Below are positions 60,321-64,000 of a stretch of 64,000 nucleotides of DNA, one piece after another. Each line of letters opens with the position of its first letter. Position 1 is the first letter of the stretch. Under the pieces are notes generated by a model. The model was given only the letters and a program-made list of their open reading frames with translations. It did no database searches and was not told the DNA's origin. A program made the translations under genes and the position numbers. The stretch is from Paenibacillus lautus NBRC 15380 (GTDB lineage Bacteria; Bacillota; Bacilli; Paenibacillales; Paenibacillaceae): positions 620,001 through 684,000 of the forward strand of contig NZ_BIMF01000001.1 in NCBI RefSeq assembly GCF_004000945.1, written 5' to 3'.

Positions 60321-61910
60321 TCAATGGTTTTCGGAAACTGTATCATTATCAACCAATAACGCAACAGATTCAACATGGCTCGTATGCGGAAACATATCCA
60401 CCGGCGTAACCTCCACCGTCCGGTACCCGCCGTCCTCCAACACACGCAAATCCCTTGCCAGCGTTGACGGATTACAGCTCACGTATACTACCCGCTCCGG
60501 CTTCATCTCAAGAATCGTCTCCAGTAAGCGGGGGTCACACCCTTTACGAGGAGGATCGACCACAATGACGTCCGCCTCAATGCCCTGCTCTTTCCAGCAC
60601 GGAATTACGTCTTCGGACGCGCCGACTTCAAACTCGACATGCTTCATAGCGTTCAGTTCTGCATTCGCACGTGCATCCTCGATCGCTTCCTTCACGATCT
60701 CGACCCCATACACCTTCTTGGCATGTTGGGCTAAGAACAGAGATATCGTTCCGATGCCACAATAGGCGTCAATCACGGTCTCCGCTCCGGTTAATCCCGC
60801 ATACTCCACCGTCTTGCCATACAACACTTCGGTCTGAGCCGGGTTCACTTGGTAGAAGGAACGCGCAGATATCGCGAACTTCACATCACCGATATAGTCA
60901 TGGATAACCTCGCGCCCCCACAAGACGCGGGTAACATCCCCGAAAATCACGTTCGTTTTGCGTGTGTTCACGTTCTGACAAACGCTTACCACGGCAGGGA
61001 GCTCTTCACGGATCGCAGCGACCCACTCGTTCACGCGCGGTATCCGCTCGCCGTTCGTGACGAGCACAATCATCATCTCCCGGGTAGCAAAGCCGATCTT
61101 CACCACGACATGGCGAAGCAGGCCCTGACCTGTCTCTTCATTGTAGGCGGTGATGCCTAGCTTCCGCCCGATGGCTTTGACGCGGCTAACGACCTCGTCG
61201 TTCTGCTCATGCTGGATGAGGCACGTCTCCATGTCCACGATCCGGTGGCTGCCCCGGGCGTAGAAGCCGCCGACCAGGCCGCCTTCCGTTACGCCGATCG
61301 GCACCTGGGACTTGTTGCGGTAGCGCCAAGGCTCGCTCATACCGAGTGTCGGCCGCACGAGGATCCCCTCTTGATCTGATTCAACGCCGGACACGGCAGG
61401 ATTCACCCAATTGGTTTCAGAATTCTCAATGTCCCCTCCACCATCTGTGCCACTCCGCTCGTCGCCCACACGCATCTCTCCAGCACCTGCCGCCTCACGC
61501 ACCACCCGCAGCTTCCCGATCCGCTCCAGGTTGTCCACCACCAGCTGGCGCTTCCACTCCAGCTGACCGGCATAACTCATATGCTGCAGCTGACAGCCGC
61601 CGCATTGGTCGTAGATGGGGCACGGAGCCGCGATGCGATTGGGGCTCTGCTGAACCAGTTCCAACAGCTTGGCGTAGCCATACTGCTTCTTGGTCTTGAG
61701 CACCTTCACCCGGGCCTTCTCGCCCGGCAGGGCACCCTGAACGAACAGGGTGTAGCCGTCTGCGCGGCCGACCCCTTCCCCGTCATGGTTCATTCCTATA
61801 ATATCGATCACGACCTCGTCGTTCTTGGCCACCGGCAGGTCCAGGATGGCCGCCGAAGCCGCCGGTTTGCCGCTGCGGCGCGTGTCGCTTCCCTTGCGGT
61901 TCTTCTTCAT
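60321..61910 (-). CDS. rlmD: 23S rRNA (uracil-5-)-methyltransferase, RlmD/RlmCD (TrmA family)
   Basis: A 529-residue enzyme that makes m5U in 23S rRNA. The order is a basic N-terminus, a TRAM domain (about 28-90; GMNHDGEGVGRADGYTLFVQ), the iron-sulfur cysteines CPIYDQCGGCQLQHM, a central domain and a class I fold with DAYCGIGTISLFLAQHAKKV, VVDPPRKGCDPRLL and the catalytic YVSCNPSTLARDL. An insertion of about 40 residues (EMRVGDERSGTDGGGD) after the cluster is unusual. The extreme C-terminus changes after HVESVALLV to DNDTVSENH, unlike the canonical SVAVLVRE kept in the 57584 remnant; this suggests that the present 3' end was supplied by the integrated element. Confidence 0.95.
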   Translation of the reverse strand: MKKNRKGSDTRRSGKPAASAAILDLPVAKNDEVVIDIIGMNHDGEGVGRADGYTLFVQGALPGEKARVKVLKTKKQYGYAKLLELVQQSPNRIAAPCPIYDQCGGCQLQHMSYAGQLEWKRQLVVDNLERIGKLRVVREAAGAGEMRVGDERSGTDGGGDIENSETNWVNPAVSGVESDQEGILVRPTLGMSEPWRYRNKSQVPIGVTEGGLVGGFYARGSHRIVDMETCLIQHEQNDEVVSRVKAIGRKLGITAYNEETGQGLLRHVVVKIGFATREMMIVLVTNGERIPRVNEWVAAIREELPAVVSVCQNVNTRKTNVIFGDVTRVLWGREVIHDYIGDVKFAISARSFYQVNPAQTEVLYGKTVEYAGLTGAETVIDAYCGIGTISLFLAQHAKKVYGVEIVKEAIEDARANAELNAMKHVEFEVGASEDVIPCWKEQGIEADVIVVDPPRKGCDPRLLETILEMKPERVVYVSCNPSTLARDLRVLEDGGYRTVEVTPVDMFPHTSHVESVALLVDNDTVSENH

Positions 61911-62031
61911 GATGTGCTGTTCACTTCTTTCCGTTCAACTTGTCCCTTACTACTAATCTATATTCCCATTCGGCATCCTATCCATAATCGAAACGGATGA
62001 TCTTCCGTTAACCTTCATTCGCTTAAACAAC

Positions 62032-62054
62032 AAAAAGCTCCCCCAAGGGAGCTT
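62032..62054 (-). terminator. Rho-independent terminator downstream of the diacylglycerol kinase gene
   Basis: Stem AAGCTCCC/GGGAGCTT (62035-62042 with 62047-62054), leftward tail TTTTTG. It lies 257 bases after the 62311 stop; the stretch between shows no gene. Confidence 0.75.
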
Positions 62055-62310
62055 AGCGCACAAGCTCACGTCCATCATTATACGGGAGCCTCGTATGTTA
62101 TTCAATCCATCCAGCCTGCAAATCCAATCATTTACTTACAACAACCGGGAGCTTAAGCGGAGATCTCGGCACGATCCATCTCGTTCCATGGCCCATCGCC
62201 CCAATCGCCTATCCATCGCTAATGCTAACAGTCCACACACTGAGCCATCGGCAGCAACCATCACGCCTTACGCGCCCCGATGCCTTACGCCTCTCTACCA
62301 GCCAAACATC

Positions 62311-63192
62311 TCAGCCAAAAATCCGCAAATGCTGTGGCAGGACACGGAACGTGCCCGGCAGGACACCGCCGAACTCGCCGTCCAGGTTCAGCTGAACCGG
62401 TCCCGGGGAGACGACCTCCATATAGTCGGTGCGGAAATGCACGACACGCTTGTCGTTGATATGCTCGCCGCGAAGAGCTAGCGTAGCCACGCGTACGAAC
62501 TCCGCCAGATTACACTTGCGCAGGGCAATGACGTCGAACAAGCCGTCATCAATGCTCGCGCCCGGCGCGATTTTGTCGAAGCCGCCGACCGAGTTGCTGT
62601 TCGCAATGAGGAACACCATGAATTCGTCATGGATCGCCGGATGACCGCTGGCGTTGATGATGAGCTCCTGCGGCGCGAGGCTGACCATTTTCTCGATCCC
62701 CTTCAAATAATACGCCAGCTGCCCGATCATCGTCTTCAGCTTGCTTGGCACCTCATATGTGAGCTCGGTCAGCGTACCGCCGCCCGCGATATTGATGAAG
62801 TAACGATCATTGGCTTTGCCCACGTCAATCGGACGCGTCTCGCCCCGAATGACCAGATCGCAGTACTCCTCCCAGTTCTTCGAGATGCCGAGCGCCCGCG
62901 CAAAATCGTTTGTGGTGCCCAGCGGGAAAATACCGAGCGGCGGGAGGTTATCCCTGCCGGCCATCCCGTTGATGACCTCATTGAGCGTACCGTCTCCGCC
63001 GGCTGCGATCACAAGATCGTATCCGCGTTCGACGGCATCTGCCGCTTCACGGGTCGCATCCCCCTCTCCGGTTGTTGCATGACAGGAGGTTTCGATGCCA
63101 GCACTGTCCAGACGGTGCAATATATCAGCAAGCCGACGCTTCATTTCCTCCCGGCCGGAGGTTGGGTTATAGATTAACCTTGCATTTCTCAT
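62311..63192 (-). CDS. dgkB: Diacylglycerol/lipid kinase, DgkB family
   Basis: A 293-residue lipid kinase that phosphorylates diacylglycerol released during lipoteichoic-acid synthesis. MRNARLIYNPTSGREEMK opens the fold; the catalytic loop is VIAAGGDGTLNEVINGM, followed by LGIFPLGTTNDFARALGI. The C-terminal beta-sandwich has FINIAGGGTLTELTYEVP and DDGLFDVIALRK. The length is close to B. subtilis DgkB (about 300). The next gene downstream, in the same direction, is rlmD, as dgkB precedes yefA in B. subtilis. It starts 18 bases after the CbiX gene. Confidence 0.92.
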   Translation of the reverse strand: MRNARLIYNPTSGREEMKRRLADILHRLDSAGIETSCHATTGEGDATREAADAVERGYDLVIAAGGDGTLNEVINGMAGRDNLPPLGIFPLGTTNDFARALGISKNWEEYCDLVIRGETRPIDVGKANDRYFINIAGGGTLTELTYEVPSKLKTMIGQLAYYLKGIEKMVSLAPQELIINASGHPAIHDEFMVFLIANSNSVGGFDKIAPGASIDDGLFDVIALRKCNLAEFVRVATLALRGEHINDKRVVHFRTDYMEVVSPGPVQLNLDGEFGGVLPGTFRVLPQHLRIFG

Positions 63193-63210
63193 TAACGATA
63201 CGCCACCTAC

Positions 63211-63975
63211 TTATGATTTCAAGGATAGAAGAAGAAGTTTGGCCTGCGACTCCATCCACTGCGGGAGCAGCGGATGCGGAAGCAAGGTTCTGCCGGAATA
63301 TCGGCATTCAAGCCCCTCGAGCCGATCGGGTATAACCTTCTCCGTAAAATACCCCTCACTTAAAAAAAGCGGAGCTACGATCACATCGCAGCCGCGCTCC
63401 ATCCATGCTGTCACCTTGTCCCGAACATCGCCGGGACTGAGTAAAGCATAATCTGCGCTAGTTCCGCTTACCTCGCTAACTCGCTGTGCCAAAGAGTTAA
63501 TACCCTTTTCCCAGCGGCTGCGAAACAGATCATGCCGGCTGCCATGTCCGACAAGGAGAATAACCTCCTTCGCCGGGTTCACGGACAGCTCTTTTACTTT
63601 ATCCCATACCATGGCCGCAATCTCTGGGGCGTCGTCCATCGGCGTACCAAAATGAACCCGGGACTGGACCCGAAACGGCGCCAGGTCCGTCTCCATGTCC
63701 GGAACGGCCTTCGCTCCTATAGCATAAGCTATTTCATCGACATGTGTGCTGCCGGACGAGACAAATAGCGGAATGACCACAATGTCGGTGACACCCTGGT
63801 CTTCCAAGGCCGTGATGCCGTCCTGAATCAGACGGCCCTCTACCAATTCCAGGTACGAAGAGACGACCGGTATATCCATATGAGAGGCCAATCTGTGGAC
63901 GGCTTCGTCCACAAGCGACACCCATTTCTGTTCACGTGAACCATGACTGATAACCAGCACACCCGGTTTCGTCAT
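63211..63975 (-). CDS. CbiX/SirB-type sirohydrochlorin chelatase
   Basis: A 254-residue protein of two homologous chelatase half-domains. The first has GVLVISHGSREQKWV and VIPLFVSSGSTHVDEI with the catalytic His residues; the second has VILLVGHGSRHDLF and VIVAPLFLSEGYFTEKVIP. It inserts cobalt, or in SirB iron, into sirohydrochlorin for cobalamin or siroheme synthesis; the metal cannot be told from sequence. No other tetrapyrrole gene is in the window. It begins 25 bases from the right edge, so its upstream neighbour and promoter are not visible. Confidence 0.9.
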   Translation of the reverse strand: MTKPGVLVISHGSREQKWVSLVDEAVHRLASHMDIPVVSSYLELVEGRLIQDGITALEDQGVTDIVVIPLFVSSGSTHVDEIAYAIGAKAVPDMETDLAPFRVQSRVHFGTPMDDAPEIAAMVWDKVKELSVNPAKEVILLVGHGSRHDLFRSRWEKGINSLAQRVSEVSGTSADYALLSPGDVRDKVTAWMERGCDVIVAPLFLSEGYFTEKVIPDRLEGLECRYSGRTLLPHPLLPQWMESQAKLLLLSLKS

Positions 63976-64000
63976 ATCTTAACGTCCTAAACGCTCCAGC

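Larger units (their letters stand above)
47541..60389. mobile_element. Accessory island at the rlmD 3' end, probably from serial integrations
   Basis: AT-rich DNA between GC-richer core genes, bounded on the right by intact rlmD and on the left by an rlmD-type tail fragment, with a second such fragment at 57.6 kb. All three tails have the same orientation. It holds restriction/defence-type genes, several pseudogene fragments and direct repeats. No integrase, recombinase or transposase gene is visible, so the element is decayed or depends on enzymes elsewhere. In B. subtilis, recombinase and restriction-like genes also lie downstream of the rlmD homologue yefA, and streptococcal ICEs use the 3' end of rumA. 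Confidence 0.5.

Noticed and set aside
47541-60389. An integrase or transposase for the island.
   Set aside because: All frames were looked through for tyrosine-recombinase, serine-recombinase and DDE patterns; none was found.
61346-63335. Several rightward frames of 100-180 codons opposite rlmD and dgkB.
   Set aside because: All are antisense shadows of GC-rich conserved genes and show no motif or ribosome site.
1-64000. CRISPR arrays, rRNA genes, tRNA genes.
   Set aside because: No regularly spaced identical repeats of 24-40 bp, no rRNA sequence and no convincing tRNA cloverleaf were noticed on reading. A dedicated scan was not possible here.

Overview
The window reads as chromosomal DNA from a Gram-positive, spore-former-type Firmicute, most likely Paenibacillus or a close relative. 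The grounds are Bacillus-type ribosome-binding sites, AT-leaning codon use with GC-richer housekeeping blocks, several sugar ABC-transporter lipoproteins of the CUT1/LplA kind, a YesN-type sensor-regulator, a DUF4317 protein and the dgkB-rlmD gene order also found in Bacillus subtilis. This is inference from gene content; no rRNA or tRNA gene is present to fix the taxonomy.

Left block (1-17 kb, all leftward): a truncated large secreted protein, an MsmX/UgpC-type ATPase, two UgpB-like lipoproteins, a GH29 alpha-L-fucosidase, a small membrane protein, an OmpR-type two-component system, a third UgpB-like lipoprotein, and a three-gene unit of two ABC half-exporters around a DUF1854 protein. Four promoters here (near 2.67, 7.0, 11.68 and 16.94 kb) carry 11-bp-phased TTCACA-type boxes, each ending exactly 10 nt from a -10-like hexamer. 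They look like one regulon of the local response regulator or of a PhoP-type regulator. No sugar permease of this set is inside the window.

Middle block (17-46 kb): a Gfo/Idh/MocA oxidoreductase; a VanRS-like two-component system with a methyltransferase and a DedA protein; DUF4317; an AAA ATPase; a MetE-like methyltransferase; a tRNA-dihydrouridine synthase; a complete second fucoside-type locus (lipoprotein, two permeases, GH29) next to a frameshifted AraC/YesN regulator. A pyruvate:ferredoxin oxidoreductase operon (PorC/D fusion, PorA/B fusion) is divergent from hydroxylamine reductase (hcp), with two FNR/CRP-type sites between them, one centred at about -41.5 of the hcp promoter. Then come an MFS exporter and a secreted protein combining a chitin-binding module, a calcium-type beta-gamma crystallin domain and a lysozyme-like domain.

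Right block (46-64 kb): an AT-rich accessory island downstream of rlmD. It holds a beta-class DNA methyltransferase divergent from a tight operon of a BglII-like nuclease, a ParB/Srx-domain protein, an SNF2 helicase and a DUF3883 protein, a combination I cannot assign to a named restriction or defence system. Several small DNA-binding-type proteins, a HEPN-like protein and a broken DUF2075 ATPase complete it. Two extra copies of an rlmD-type 3' end (about 47.55 and 57.6 kb) and a pair of direct repeats (57.75 and 60.24 kb) indicate repeated integration at the 3' end of rlmD. No integrase gene is visible. The right edge is core genome again: rlmD, a diacylglycerol kinase and a CbiX-type chelatase.
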